Shown piece by piece: positions 32,320 to 41,976 of a DNA stretch of 64,000 bases. Source of the DNA: Sphingopyxis macrogoltabida. GTDB lineage: Bacteria > Pseudomonadota > Alphaproteobacteria > Sphingomonadales > Sphingomonadaceae. The notes under the pieces are model-generated. The model made no database searches and was not told the origin of the DNA. It was given only the letters and a program-made list of their open reading frames with translations. Numbering within the stretch: the stretch's first letter is position 1; each line of letters begins with the position of its first letter. Location of the stretch: positions 747,001 to 811,000 of the forward strand of contig NZ_CP012700.1 of assembly GCF_001307295.1 (NCBI RefSeq), written 5' to 3'. Made by a program: the position numbers and the translations under genes.

Positions 32320-32961
32320 TTAGCCGCCCGGCGTCGCGGCGAAGCGTGCCGTCACCTTCGCGTCGATCCCCGCCGCCTTGAGCGGCATCGCGAAGCTTTG
32401 TTCGACCGCGGTCCGCGCCGCACCCTGCGCGAGCCGCATCGGCGTGGTGCCCTTGGCCTGCTTGATCAGCTCTTCCTGCGCGCGCTTGCGGTTCGCGGCG
32501 TCGAGCGTCCGTTCGGCATCGGTCAGCGCCAGCAGGATTTCGCCGTCGCGAAACTCGCTGATCGCGTCGATATCGATCTCGGGACCCGCGAGCCGGAGCG
32601 GCGGCAGCGTGACGGTGAGTGCGTTGGTCGCGGCATCCCAGTCGAGATCCGACTGCTTCAGCTTGCCGAGGTCGAGTTCGTAGCGCACCGTGCCCGGCAT
32701 GATCAGCGTCTTCTTCGCGCTGAGGCCAAGCCGGCTCTGGGTAGAGGTCACGACTGCGACGTAGCGCGCGGTAAAGGGCACGAGAATATTCTGTTCCTGC
32801 AATCCCTGCAGGCTCGCGGCGACGACGGTTTCGGGATCATAGCCCCTTTGCCAGTCTCGCCATGCCGCGACCGCCCACCAGACGGCGAGCAGCATCACCA
32901 GCGCTGCGGCGAGCAGGATCAGGCGCGAGAGGATGCGGGGCGAGGAAGAAGATGATGTCAT
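32320..32961 (-). CDS. DUF4230 membrane-anchored protein
   Basis: A 213-residue protein with one N-terminal membrane helix (about residues 10-30) and an extracytoplasmic DUF4230 domain (LVPFTARYVAVVTSTQSRLG, TLIMPGTVRYELDLGKL). The ATG at 32961 shares bases with the upstream stop (ATGA), so translation is coupled. Family function is unknown. A role at the cell surface together with the secreted protein encoded just before it is an inference. Confidence 0.87.
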   Translation of the reverse strand: MTSSSSSPRILSRLILLAAALVMLLAVWWAVAAWRDWQRGYDPETVVAASLQGLQEQNILVPFTARYVAVVTSTQSRLGLSAKKTLIMPGTVRYELDLGKLKQSDLDWDAATNALTVTLPPLRLAGPEIDIDAISEFRDGEILLALTDAERTLDAANRKRAQEELIKQAKGTTPMRLAQGAARTAVEQSFAMPLKAAGIDAKVTARFAATPGG

Positions 32962-33758
32962 GGCGTTGTATAGACCGAGCAATCGGGCGCCGGGCGATCC
33001 ATTTCGTATCGCGCCGTCGCGGGGTTATAATGCAGCAAACGCGTGTAGCTGCATTCGGGATCCTTCCAGTGCGTAAGGTCGCTCTTCTTCAGCTTGATGT
33101 TGCTGTTGTCCTCGGTCCGGCGCGACGTATGCGGGTAGGCCGTTGCGGTCGTTTGCAACGTGAGCGCGGGCAGTTCGCCGCCGTCGGGCGCCGCCGCGGC
33201 CAGTGCGCCAGTGAAGCTATATTCGTCATGACAGGCTTCGAGCCGGTTTTTCATATCCTGTTCCGAAAAGCAGGCGCGGATCATCAGCGAACTGTCCCAG
33301 ACGGTATCGAGCACCTCGGCGCCGAGCGAGACGCCGTCGGCGTTCCGGTCGAGGCGCAGCAGATGCAGGCGGCTGCCCGAGCCGCCGCCGCCCGAATACA
33401 TTGCGCGCTCTTCGGTGACGATGCCGACGAGATATTGGCGGCGTTCCGGATTTTCGGCTTCGGCGCCTTGCGGCACGACGATGAGGCGCGGCCACAGGCC
33501 GGCCAGTTCGTCCGCGCCAAAGGGAAGGGCGATCGTATCGCTGTTGTCCGACGACGGCGATGCCACGATCAGGCTGGCGCCGGCCGCGCCGCCCTCTTCG
33601 GTCGCCGGCACCTCAAGGCACAGGCTGTTGTCGGGCAGACAGCGCCGTCCGTCCGCGCCAGCGACGAGATCGACAACGACATTGGCATGGGCAGGGGCAG
33701 GGGCAGGGGCGGGTGCGGCGACCGGCTGCGTTGCAGCGACCAGGATCGGCAAAAGCAT
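32958..33758 (-). CDS. Secreted protein of unknown function
   Basis: A 266-residue protein with a short signal peptide (MLLPILVAAT) and an Ala/Pro stretch before the mature part. Several cysteines (in RCLPDNSLCLEV, IRACFSEQD, EACHDEY, PECSYTR and DCSVY) suggest disulfide bonds. It starts directly after the MBL gene stop (TGAATG) and overlaps the DUF4230 gene by 4 nt, so it is the middle gene of a three-gene operon. I do not recognise the family. Confidence 0.78.
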   Translation of the reverse strand: MLLPILVAATQPVAAPAPAPAPAHANVVVDLVAGADGRRCLPDNSLCLEVPATEEGGAAGASLIVASPSSDNSDTIALPFGADELAGLWPRLIVVPQGAEAENPERRQYLVGIVTEERAMYSGGGGSGSRLHLLRLDRNADGVSLGAEVLDTVWDSSLMIRACFSEQDMKNRLEACHDEYSFTGALAAAAPDGGELPALTLQTTATAYPHTSRRTEDNSNIKLKKSDLTHWKDPECSYTRLLHYNPATARYEMDRPAPDCSVYTTP

Positions 33759-34676
33759 TCAGGCAAGTTCCCATTCGTCGTTCTCGGTACGCACGATGCC
33801 GCGCGCTTCGAGATCGAGCAGATGGGCGAGCACCGAACGGCCGGCGGCGCCGGTCAGCCGGGGGTCTAGTCCCTTGTACATATGCTGCACCATGACCGGG
33901 ATCACAGCCGTTCCCTTTTCGAGCTCGCGCAGGATCTGGCGTTCGCGCTGCCTGCGGTGGCCGAGCATGCCGCGGACAAGCTGTTTCGGGTTCGTCACCG
34001 CGGGGCCGTGCGCCGGATAATAGACGCGGTCGTCGCGGTCGTAGAGTTTCGAGAGGCTCGCCATATAGGCCGCCATGTCGCCGTCGGGCGGGCTCACGAC
34101 GCTCGTCGACCAAGCCATGACATGGTCGCCGGTGAACAGCGCACGGCTTTCGGGCAGCGCGAAACAGAGATGGTTCGACGTGTGGCCGGGCGTCGCGACC
34201 GCCTCGATCGTCCAGCCGTCGCCCAATATCCGTTCACCGTCGCCAAGCACGCGGTCGGGCGTATAGTCGGGATCGAAGGCCGAATCGGCGCGCGGGCCAT
34301 CGTCGGTCAGGACCAGCGGCGCGCAGCCGATGATCGGCGCGCCGGTCGCTTCCCTGAGCGGCGCGGCGGCGGGCGAATGATCGCGGTGGGTATGGGTGCA
34401 AAGGATCGCGGCGACGCGCTGTCCTGCAACCGCGCGCAGGATCGCGTCGACATGGCCCGCGCCGTTCGCGTCGGGCGGATCGCCGATGCTCATGCCGCTG
34501 CCGGTGGGGCCGGGATCGATCACCGCGACGTCGGCGCCCGCGCCGACGATCCACGTCTGGGTGCCGGTAAAGGTATAGGGCGACGGATTGGGTGCGAGCA
34601 CCCGTCGGACGAGCGGCTCGTGCTGCTCGCAGTCGCCGGCGCGGATTGTATCGGGCCAAGGCTTTTCTTCGCTCAT
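33759..34676 (-). CDS. MBL-fold metallohydrolase (LACTB2-like)
   Basis: A 305-residue hydrolase. The metal-binding motif HTHRDH is at residues 95-100, with later ligands in TPGHTSNH, FTGDH and YYPAHGP. The C-terminal about 70 residues form a winged-helix-like extension (MYKGLDPRL, SVLAHLLDLEARG) as in LACTB2-type beta-lactamase-like proteins, some of which act on RNA or thioesters. I chose the ATG at 34676; the open frame runs further upstream without coding character. It heads a coupled operon with the secreted and DUF4230 genes. Confidence 0.9.
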   Translation of the reverse strand: MSEEKPWPDTIRAGDCEQHEPLVRRVLAPNPSPYTFTGTQTWIVGAGADVAVIDPGPTGSGMSIGDPPDANGAGHVDAILRAVAGQRVAAILCTHTHRDHSPAAAPLREATGAPIIGCAPLVLTDDGPRADSAFDPDYTPDRVLGDGERILGDGWTIEAVATPGHTSNHLCFALPESRALFTGDHVMAWSTSVVSPPDGDMAAYMASLSKLYDRDDRVYYPAHGPAVTNPKQLVRGMLGHRRQRERQILRELEKGTAVIPVMVQHMYKGLDPRLTGAAGRSVLAHLLDLEARGIVRTENDEWELA

Positions 34677-34871
34677 CGCCAATATGTGGCATCGCCGGGC
34701 CCAAAGAAAAAGGGCCGCTGAGAAAAGAAGCGCGGGACCGCGATCTCGGAGTGCCTTGCCCCGCCGACTGCCGACTTTCGCCGAGATCCTTTTCCTATAA
34801 ATATCTGCGCCTGTGAGGCATCTCACATCACATTCGGCGCGAGTTGGCTATTTCAACCCTGCGACCCGGAA

Positions 34872-34891
34872 CAGTTCCCGATCGGGAACTG
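34872..34891. promoter_or_regulatory. Perfect 20-bp palindrome, candidate operator
   Basis: CAGTTCCCGATCGGGAACTG is a perfect inverted repeat without spacer. It lies in the 375-bp gap between the divergent MBL operon and the glsB-like gene, so it could control either or both. The regulator is unknown. Confidence 0.6.
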
Positions 34892-34899
34892 ATCCTACT

Positions 34900-34931
34900 T
34901 TCCCGGCCGCGTCTTTTGGGGCGGCCGGGAA
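34900..34931. repeat. Inverted repeat with 11-bp arms next to the palindrome
   Basis: TTCCCGGCCGC and GCGGCCGGGAA are perfect inverted copies separated by 10 nt. The element starts 8 bp after the 20-bp palindrome and shares its TTCCCG/CGGGAA ends. It could be an mRNA hairpin in the glsB leader or a second operator. Confidence 0.55.
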
Positions 34932-35051
34932 CCTTTCGCACCCCCTTCGCATTCTAGCAGCATCGTTGAAACGATGTCCGGACGCGACGAGGCGTTCGCA
35001 TTTTTGCCGGGCGTTTCGCCATCCGCCCGGCCGGTTCAGGAAGGGAATAAC

Positions 35052-35315
35052 ATGGGTTTAATCATCACATTGATCGTCGGCGGAGTGATCGGTTGGCTTG
35101 CCAGCATCGTCATGCGCACCGACGCGCAGCAAGGGATCATCCTGAACGTCGTTGTTGGCATTGTCGGCGCGTTCCTCGGCAATATCCTTGGCGGCATGTT
35201 CGGCATGGGTGCCAGTCTCGACGCCTTCAGCCCGATCGGCCTGCTTTGGGCGTTTATTGGCGCAGTGGTTCTGCTCGGCATCATCAACCTTGTGCGCCGC
35301 GGCAGCGTGCGCTGA
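35052..35315 (+). CDS. GlsB/YeaQ/YmgE family membrane protein, copy 1
   Basis: An 87-residue protein with three hydrophobic segments and the family signature GGVIGWLASIVMRTDAQQGI followed by LNVVVGIVGAFLG. Members are small inner-membrane proteins often induced by stress. The ATG at 35052 follows AGGAAGGGAA. A second paralogue lies 120 bp downstream on the same strand. Upstream are two inverted repeats that may be regulatory. Confidence 0.93.
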   Translation: MGLIITLIVGGVIGWLASIVMRTDAQQGIILNVVVGIVGAFLGNILGGMFGMGASLDAFSPIGLLWAFIGAVVLLGIINLVRRGSVR

Positions 35316-35435
35316 CGGGACGGCGGCGGCTCCCATCGGCGCCGCCGCCATTCTGCTAGGCGATTTCAAATATCTGCGTTACCAATAAGAGGCCTGCGAA
35401 GGCGGGCGACAGAAACGATCGTAGGGGGTCATCAT

Positions 35436-35705
35436 ATGACTTGGATTATCGCAATCATCATGGGCGGCGTTATCGGCTGGCTGGCCAGCATCGTCATGCG
35501 CACCGACGCTCAGCAAGGCATTTTCCTGAATATCGTTGTCGGATGCCTGGGATCGATCCTTGGCCGCTTTCTTTTCGGTAGTTTTCTCGGCGGCGGGCAT
35601 TTGCGCGGCGACGCCTTTGACCCGATGACCTTGCTCACCGCTTTCATCGGCGCGGTGATCCTGCTCGCCATCGTAAACCTCGTCCGGCGCGGCCGCGTGC
35701 GCTGA
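35436..35705 (+). CDS. GlsB/YeaQ/YmgE family membrane protein, copy 2
   Basis: An 89-residue paralogue of the preceding gene. The first 30 residues share GGVIGWLASIVMRTDAQQG, and the end shares AFIGAVxLLxIxNLVRRGxVR. The middle differs (GRFLFGSFLGGGHLRGDAFD). Tandem duplication is clear. It is followed by a strong terminator. Confidence 0.93.
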   Translation: MTWIIAIIMGGVIGWLASIVMRTDAQQGIFLNIVVGCLGSILGRFLFGSFLGGGHLRGDAFDPMTLLTAFIGAVILLAIVNLVRRGRVR

Positions 35706-35741
35706 AGAAACGCCTGTTCCGGTCCATTCCGGACCGGCCGC

Positions 35742-35780
35742 AAAAAAGGGCGGCCCGCATCGGCGGGGCGCCCTTTTTCT
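35742..35780 (+). terminator. Rho-independent terminator after the glsB-like pair
   Basis: AAAAAAGGGCGGCCCGC pairs with GCGGGGCGCCCTTTTT around a short loop, ending in a T tract. The A tract on the other side would allow it to act on both strands. Confidence 0.88.
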
Positions 35781-35971
35781 TTGGAAATCGCTGGGGTCGG
35801 TGGCTATGAGGCGCAGCCGGATTGCGGGCGAAGCGGCGTTGTTTCCCCCTTGTCAGGGGTGATTTAATTAGATAATACACCTCGACGAAACTGGGTCGTG
35901 CGGACTGGGGGCGGATCGCTGTCGGGCGATCGTCGTGTCGGCTGCCACGAACGGCAGATTGGGAATTCGGC

Positions 35972-37174
35972 GTGAACTACGAGCGGAAAGTGGATGTGAT
36001 GGACAGCCTGACGGGGTCGACCCAAAGCTTTTACGACGATGCGGACAATCGCCGCAAGCGGACGCGGCTGATCGTCGCGCTCGTGCTGGTCGCGCTGGTG
36101 CTCGTGGCGGCCTGGTACGGATTCAAGCAAGGCATGGGCGACGGCGCCGCGACTGCGGGGGACGAGGCTACTACGACAAATGCGCCCAGCGTCACGGTGG
36201 TGATCCCGGGACGCGTGTCGGTCGAGGCCGCGATTTCCGCCAACGGCACGATTGCGGCGCGCCGCGAGATGCCGGTCGGCGTCGCGGGCGAGGGCGGCGA
36301 AGTCGTGCGCGTGCTCGTCGAGCCGGGCCAGTGGGTCGGCGCGGGTCAGACGCTGGCGATCATCGACCGGTCGGTGCAGGCGCAGCAGGCGGCGGGTCTC
36401 TCCGCATCGATCCGCGTTGCACAGGCAGATGCGAACCTTGCACAAGCCGAACTCGAACGCGCCGAAGCGCTGGTCGGACGCGGCTTCATTTCCAAGGCCG
36501 ACATGGACCGCAAGCGGGCGACCCGCGATGCCGCGAACGCGCGTGTCCGTGTCGCGCAGGCGCAATATCAGGAAGCGGTCGCGCGCAACGGCCGGCTCAA
36601 CATCGTGGCGCCGGCTGCCGGGCTTGTTCTGACGCGGCAGGTCGAGCCGGGCCAGATCGTCGGCGCAGGCAGCGGCGTGCTGTTCCGTATGGCCAAGGGC
36701 GGCGAAATGGAAATGCTCGCGCAGATGGCCGAGGCCGATCTGCAGCGCGTCGCCGTGGGAACGCGCGCGACCGTCACCCCGGTCGGGACCAGTCTGCAAA
36801 TCGCCGGGCAGGTCTGGCAGGTTTCCCCCGTCGTCAACACCGACACGCGCCAGGGCATGGTCCGCATCGCGATCCCGTACAGCAGTTCGCTGCGGCCGGG
36901 CGGCTTTGCCGATGCGCGGCTGGTGGCGGGCACTGCCGAGGCGCCGTTGCTGCCCGAAAGTGCGGTCCACAGCCGAGCCGACGGCAATTATGTGCTGATT
37001 GTCGGCAAGGACGACAAGATCGAACAGCGCGCGATCAAGGTCGGTACCGTCAGCGACAGCGGCGTGTCGATCGCGTCGGGGCTGACCGGAAACGAAAAGG
37101 TCGTCGTGCTGGCGGGCGCGTTCCTGAACGTCGGCGACAAGGTGAAGCCGGTGATTCAGAAGGCGTCGCAATAA
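35972..37174 (+). CDS. RND efflux periplasmic adaptor (membrane fusion protein)
   Basis: A 400-residue HlyD/AcrA-type protein linking the inner-membrane pump to an outer-membrane channel. It has a short cytoplasmic end, one membrane helix (about residues 30-49), a barrel-sandwich half (MPVGVAGEGGEVVRVLVEPG), an alpha-hairpin (about 130-195), the second lipoyl half (NIVAPAAGLV) and a beta-barrel. I chose the GTG at 35972 giving MNYE, the usual start in sphingomonad homologues as I remember them; ATG 35999 is an alternative. The pump gene follows 31 bp later. No outer-membrane channel gene is adjacent. Confidence 0.92.
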   Translation: MNYERKVDVMDSLTGSTQSFYDDADNRRKRTRLIVALVLVALVLVAAWYGFKQGMGDGAATAGDEATTTNAPSVTVVIPGRVSVEAAISANGTIAARREMPVGVAGEGGEVVRVLVEPGQWVGAGQTLAIIDRSVQAQQAAGLSASIRVAQADANLAQAELERAEALVGRGFISKADMDRKRATRDAANARVRVAQAQYQEAVARNGRLNIVAPAAGLVLTRQVEPGQIVGAGSGVLFRMAKGGEMEMLAQMAEADLQRVAVGTRATVTPVGTSLQIAGQVWQVSPVVNTDTRQGMVRIAIPYSSSLRPGGFADARLVAGTAEAPLLPESAVHSRADGNYVLIVGKDDKIEQRAIKVGTVSDSGVSIASGLTGNEKVVVLAGAFLNVGDKVKPVIQKASQ

Positions 37175-37205
37175 TCCGGATGGTGCGCACAAAGGCGTTT
37201 ATATC

Positions 37206-40200
37206 ATGAGCTTTCGCAATATTTCCGCCTGGTGCATCCGCAATCCGGTGCCGCCGATCGTCCTGTTCGTGCTGTTGCTGCTGGCGGGGGTCGTCAGTTT
37301 CAACCGGATGGACGTGAACGATCAGCCCGACGTCGAATTTCCGCTGGTGCAGGTCATGGTGGCACAGCCCGGCGCGGCGCCGACCGAGCTCGAAACGCAG
37401 GTGACGCAGCGTATCGAGGCAGCGGTTCGCGGCGTCAGCGGCGTCGACGAAATGTCGTCCTACGTCAACGAGGGCAGCAGCTCGACGATGATCCAGTTCG
37501 CGATCGGGACCCCGATCGATCGCGCCTATAACGACGTCAATCAGGCGGTTCAGCAAATTCGCAGCGAGCTGCCCGAAGGCATTCTCGAGCCGCAGGTCGT
37601 GCGCGTCGACGCCGCGGGCGGACCGATTACCTATTTCGCGGTCGAGGCGACCGACATGACGCTCGAACAGCTGTCGTGGTTCGTCGACAATACGGTGGCG
37701 AAGGAACTCCTCTCGATCCCCGGCATGGCGAAGGTCAGCCGTTCGGGCGGGGTCGATCGCGAAATCCGCGTCATCCTCGATCCCGCACGGATGCAGAGCT
37801 ATGGCCTGACCGCAAGCCAGGTGAACCAGGAATTGCGCCAGGTGAACCTCAACGCCGCCGGCGGACGTACCGAGATCGCGGGCGCCGAACAGGCGGTCCG
37901 CGTACTCGGCAATGCGGCGAGCGCCTTCCAGCTTGGTGAGACGCGTATCTCGATTGGCAACGGGCGCACCATTCGCCTCTCGGATGTGGCCAAGGTGACC
38001 GACGGCTATGCCGAGCAGCGCAATCTCGCGAAGATCCGCGGCAAGCAGGTGCTGAGCTTTGCGATCGAAAAGGCCAAGGGCTCGTCGGACGTCACGATCC
38101 ACGACGAGACGATGAAGAAGCTCGCCGAGATCACCAAGAACAACCCGAAGGTCGATTTCAAGATCCTCTTCACGCGCACCGACTACACCAAGGAACAATA
38201 TCGCAGCTCGATGGCGGCGATGGTCGAGGGCGCCGTGCTGGCGGTCGTCGTCGTATTCCTCTTCCTGCGCGACTGGCGCGCGACGTTGATCAGTGCGCTG
38301 GCGATCCCGCTGTCCGCCATTCCGACCTTCTGGTTCATGGACATGATGGGCTTTTCGCTGAACGCCCTGTCGCTGCTCGCGCTCAGCCTCGTCGCCGGGG
38401 TGCTCGTTGACGATGCGATCGTCGAGATCGAGAATATCGTCAGACATATGCGGATGGGCAAGACCGCCTATCAGGCGTCGATCGACGCTGCCGACGAGAT
38501 CGGGCTCGCGGTCGTCGCGACGACGATGTCGATTGTCGCGGTCTTCCTCCCGGTCGCGTTGATGCCGGGCATTTCGGGCCAGTTCTTCATCCAGTTCGGC
38601 ATGACCGTCGTCTTCGCGGTGCTGATGAGCCTTGCCGTCGCGCGCATGATCACGCCGATGATCGCCGCCTATTTCCTGTCCGCGCAGGGCGAGCAGGCAC
38701 ACGCCGAAGGGCCATGGATCGACCGGTATGAACGAGTCCTCGCGTGGACGCTCGACAACAGCAAGCACAAGGCCGTGCGCGAGCGTTTCGAGGCCGTGCA
38801 GACCCGGCTCGCCTTCCTTTTTGTTCCGCTGCTGCTCGCGGCCGTGACGGTCGTCTTCTCGATCGTCTCCTATTTCCAACCGGTTCCCCCGGGGGGAAGC
38901 CGCCCGAACACGGCGCTGCACTTCCTGTTGCAGACGCCGGCGATAGCGATCGTTACTTTCCTGCTGACCAGCCTGCTCGCGATCCTGCTTGGGGCGTTGG
39001 CATGGAAGATCGGTGTGCGCCAGTTCGCCTTCACCAATTGGGCGAAGTTCATGGTCCAGCGCGCCTGGGCGCGACTGTACGACCACCGTGTCTGGATTGT
39101 CGGTATCGGCGGGGCCGCCTTCGTGACGAGCATCATCCTGTTCGCGGTGCTGCCGCAGCAGTTCCAGCCGACGATCAACAGCGACTACAGCCAGGTCAAA
39201 TATGAGCTGCCGCCGGGTTCGACGCTGGCGCAGAGCGAGCATATCTCCGACCAGATCAACACGATCCTGTCGGGCGACAAGAATGTCGAAAATGCCTTCT
39301 ACGACGTCAACGTCGGCGGCGGCGGCGTCTATATCACGCTGAAGAAAAAGCGCGAGGTGACGAGCGTCGAATGGGAACGTGCGCTGCAACCGAAGATGGC
39401 GGCGATTCCCGACGCCCGCGTGAGTTTCCAGAGCCAGTCGGGCGGCTTTTCCGGGCGCGATATCACCATGGTGATCGGCGGCGACGATCCGGTCGCGCTC
39501 GAAAAACATGCGATGAAGATCGTCGGCGAAATGCGCGGGCTCAAGGAAATCCGTTCGCCGCGGATCGAGGGCGATATCCCGCGCCCCGAAATCATCGTGA
39601 CGCCGCGTACTGACCTTGCCGCTGATCTGGGCGTGACGACGGCGGCGCTCAGCCAAACGATCCGCATCGCGACGCTTGGCGATATCGACCAGAATGCGGC
39701 CAAATTCTCGTTGTCTGATCGCCAGATTCCGATCCGCGTCTTGCTGTCCGAAGATTCGCGGCGCAGCCTGTCGACGATCGAGAACCTGCCTGTGCCGACG
39801 TCGCGCGGCGTGACGGTGCCGCTCAAATCGGTGGCGGAGATTGGCTTTGGTGCCGGCCCCACCGAACTGCGCCGCTATAACCAGACGCGGCGCATCGTGA
39901 TCGGTGCCGACCTGGCGCCGGGGCTGGTAACGGGCAACGCCCAGCAAAAGATCGACGCGCTGCCTGCGGTGAAGACCATGCCGCAGGGCATCCGCAAGAT
40001 CGTGCAGGGCGAAGCCAAATGGCAGGGCGAACTGATCAAGAATTTCATCATCGCGGTGGTGGCGGGCCTGATGCTCGTCTTCTCGACGCTGGTACTGCTC
40101 TATCGCCGTTTCGTGTCGCCGCTCGTCAACATGTCGTCGCTGCTGCTGGCGCCGCTCGGCGGCCTGCTGGGGCTCGTCGTCGCCGGCATGGCGATTTCGA

Positions 40201-40622
40201 TGCCGGTCTATATCGGCCTGCTGATGCTGCTCGGCATCGTCGCCAAAAACTCGATCCTGCTCGTCGACTTCGCGATAGAGGAGATGGATCAAGGAGTCGG
40301 CAAGATGGAGGCGTTGCTCGACGCGGGCCGCAAGCGCGCGCAGCCGATCGTCATGACGACGGTCGCGATGGTCGCGGGCATGGTGCCGACGGCCTTGTCG
40401 CTGTCGGGCGACGGGGCGTGGCGCGCGCCGATGGGCGTCGTCGTGATCGGCGGCCTGATCCTATCGACGCTGCTGACGCTGTTGATCGTTCCTGCCGGCT
40501 TCAGCCTTGCCGACAGCATCGAGAAGCGTCTCGGCCGCTTCTTCGCGCGCAACCTGCTGACGTACCAGCCCGGCGACGATACGAAGCCGCACTCGGCGCC
40601 CGCGCCACATCCGGCCGAATGA
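37206..40622 (+). CDS. RND multidrug efflux permease with extra transmembrane insert
   Basis: A 1138-residue proton-driven pump of the AcrB/HAE1 superfamily. It has the N-terminal helix, two large periplasmic loops and helices with the relay aspartates in [14 protein letters not shown] (D402, D403). The family is usually about 1030-1050 residues. The surplus is a segment of about 105 residues (about 518-625) placed just before the first helix of the second half; it contains two strongly hydrophobic stretches (about 537-556 and 578-598) and charged connectors. After it the sequence returns to the normal pattern ([18 protein letters not shown]). The upstream adaptor gene completes the operon. 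Confidence 0.94.
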   Translation: MSFRNISAWCIRNPVPPIVLFVLLLLAGVVSFNRMDVNDQPDVEFPLVQVMVAQPGAAPTELETQVTQRIEAAVRGVSGVDEMSSYVNEGSSSTMIQFAIGTPIDRAYNDVNQAVQQIRSELPEGILEPQVVRVDAAGGPITYFAVEATDMTLEQLSWFVDNTVAKELLSIPGMAKVSRSGGVDREIRVILDPARMQSYGLTASQVNQELRQVNLNAAGGRTEIAGAEQAVRVLGNAASAFQLGETRISIGNGRTIRLSDVAKVTDGYAEQRNLAKIRGKQVLSFAIEKAKGSSDVTIHDETMKKLAEITKNNPKVDFKILFTRTDYTKEQYRSSMAAMVEGAVLAVVVVFLFLRDWRATLISALAIPLSAIPTFWFMDMMGFSLNALSLLALSLVAGVLVDDAIVEIENIVRHMRMGKTAYQASIDAADEIGLAVVATTMSIVAVFLPVALMPGISGQFFIQFGMTVVFAVLMSLAVARMITPMIAAYFLSAQGEQAHAEGPWIDRYERVLAWTLDNSKHKAVRERFEAVQTRLAFLFVPLLLAAVTVVFSIVSYFQPVPPGGSRPNTALHFLLQTPAIAIVTFLLTSLLAILLGALAWKIGVRQFAFTNWAKFMVQRAWARLYDHRVWIVGIGGAAFVTSIILFAVLPQQFQPTINSDYSQVKYELPPGSTLAQSEHISDQINTILSGDKNVENAFYDVNVGGGGVYITLKKKREVTSVEWERALQPKMAAIPDARVSFQSQSGGFSGRDITMVIGGDDPVALEKHAMKIVGEMRGLKEIRSPRIEGDIPRPEIIVTPRTDLAADLGVTTAALSQTIRIATLGDIDQNAAKFSLSDRQIPIRVLLSEDSRRSLSTIENLPVPTSRGVTVPLKSVAEIGFGAGPTELRRYNQTRRIVIGADLAPGLVTGNAQQKIDALPAVKTMPQGIRKIVQGEAKWQGELIKNFIIAVVAGLMLVFSTLVLLYRRFVSPLVNMSSLLLAPLGGLLGLVVAGMAISMPVYIGLLMLLGIVAKNSILLVDFAIEEMDQGVGKMEALLDAGRKRAQPIVMTTVAMVAGMVPTALSLSGDGAWRAPMGVVVIGGLILSTLLTLLIVPAGFSLADSIEKRLGRFFARNLLTYQPGDDTKPHSAPAPHPAE

Positions 40623-40683
40623 TGCGGCGCGGCGCGGCGGCCGGCCGCGCCGGTTGCAACCTTTGCGCAAAGCCGCCATTTGA

Positions 40684-41976
40684 ATGGTGATGACGGACAG
40701 CAATTCTTCGGAAGACCTTGGCGCACGCCCCCGGGGCATCGGCGTCGCCGTGCCGACCGGCGGGTTCAACATCCGCGTCGTTGCGACGGGCATGCTGGTC
40801 GTCATGGCATTCGTCTTCTTCGCCGCGAAATATTATCAGGACGTCCACCCGGCGATCGGCTTCGTCCGCGCCTTTGCCGAGGCAGCGATGGTCGGGGGGC
40901 TCGCCGACTGGTTCGCGGTGACGGCGCTGTTCCGGCATCCGATGGGGCTGCCGATCCCGCACACCGCCATCGTGCCGCGCAACAAGAACCGCATCGGCGA
41001 TACGCTCGCACGCTTCCTGCTCACCAATTTCCTGCTGCCGCGGCTGATCGCACGCAAGATGCAGACGGTCGACGTCGCGGGCGCGGTCGGCAAATTCCTC
41101 TCCGAACCGGGTGAGGGCGGCGGGCGGTTGCGGCTCGGCGCGTCGCGCATCATCGCCGACGGGCTCGGCGCGCTCGACCAGCAGCGGCTCGGCGGGATGG
41201 TGAAATCGGCGATCGCCGACCGCCTGCGCGAACTCGACGTCGCACCCCTACTTGGTCAGGCCCTGCAGGCTGCGCTTGCCGAGGGGCGGCATCAGCCGCT
41301 GCTCGACGCGATGGTCAAATGGGGGTCCAAGACGCTCGAACTCAACGAACATCTGATCCACCAGATGGTCCACGACAACAGCAACGCGATCGTCCGCTTC
41401 ACCGGGCTCGACGAGAGCATCTCGAACCGCATCGTCGCAGGGCTGTCGAAGCTGCTCAGCGAAATGGCGGTCGACGAAACGCACCCGCTGCGTATCCGGG
41501 TCGAGGAAGGGCTCACGAAGATGGCGCTCGACCTCCAGCACGATCCCGAGGTGCAGGCAAAGGTAGCCAAGGTGCGCGACGAGTTGCTCGAGAACAAGGC
41601 GGTGAAGCGCTGGCTCGACGGGCTTTGGGAGCAAGGCCGCACCGCGCTGCTCAAGGCAGCGCGCAACCCCGACACGATGCTGGCAGGCCGCATCGGCGAA
41701 CTTGTCACCCAGTTTGGCAGCATGCTGGGCGAGGACGCCGCGATCAAGCGCACACTCAACCGTTATGCGCGCCGCGCCGTAGTCGGCATGGTCGACAGCT
41801 ATGGCGAAACCGCGCTCAAACTGGTGTCGGACACGATCCGCGGCTGGGATGCGAAGACGATCACCGACCGGCTCGAGAATGCCGTCGGCGACGACCTCCA
41901 ATATATCCGCATCAACGGGACGCTGGTCGGTGGACTGGTCGGCGTGCTGATCCACACGGTCGACGTGCTGCTCTAG
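40684..41976 (+). CDS. DUF445 family membrane protein
   Basis: A 430-residue protein with hydrophobic N- and C-terminal segments and a long helical, coiled-coil-like middle. The family signature is clear: GGLADWFAVTALFRHPMGLP followed by HTAIVPRNKNRIG. Function is unknown in the family. The ATG at 40690, two codons in, is an alternative start. It ends tail to tail with the epimerase gene, overlapping by 4 nt. Confidence 0.9.
   Translation: MVMTDSNSSEDLGARPRGIGVAVPTGGFNIRVVATGMLVVMAFVFFAAKYYQDVHPAIGFVRAFAEAAMVGGLADWFAVTALFRHPMGLPIPHTAIVPRNKNRIGDTLARFLLTNFLLPRLIARKMQTVDVAGAVGKFLSEPGEGGGRLRLGASRIIADGLGALDQQRLGGMVKSAIADRLRELDVAPLLGQALQAALAEGRHQPLLDAMVKWGSKTLELNEHLIHQMVHDNSNAIVRFTGLDESISNRIVAGLSKLLSEMAVDETHPLRIRVEEGLTKMALDLQHDPEVQAKVAKVRDELLENKAVKRWLDGLWEQGRTALLKAARNPDTMLAGRIGELVTQFGSMLGEDAAIKRTLNRYARRAVVGMVDSYGETALKLVSDTIRGWDAKTITDRLENAVGDDLQYIRINGTLVGGLVGVLIHTVDVLL

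Noticed and set aside
34927..34971. GGGAAC followed by CGTT, considered as an EcfG-type general stress promoter before the glsB-like gene
   Set aside because: The spacing between the two parts is about 31 nt, far from the 16-17 nt expected.
37050..40292. Minus-strand open frame of 1080 codons opposite the RND pump
   Set aside because: Antisense to an unmistakable pump gene; the translation is His/Arg/Asp-rich and without any recognisable motif.
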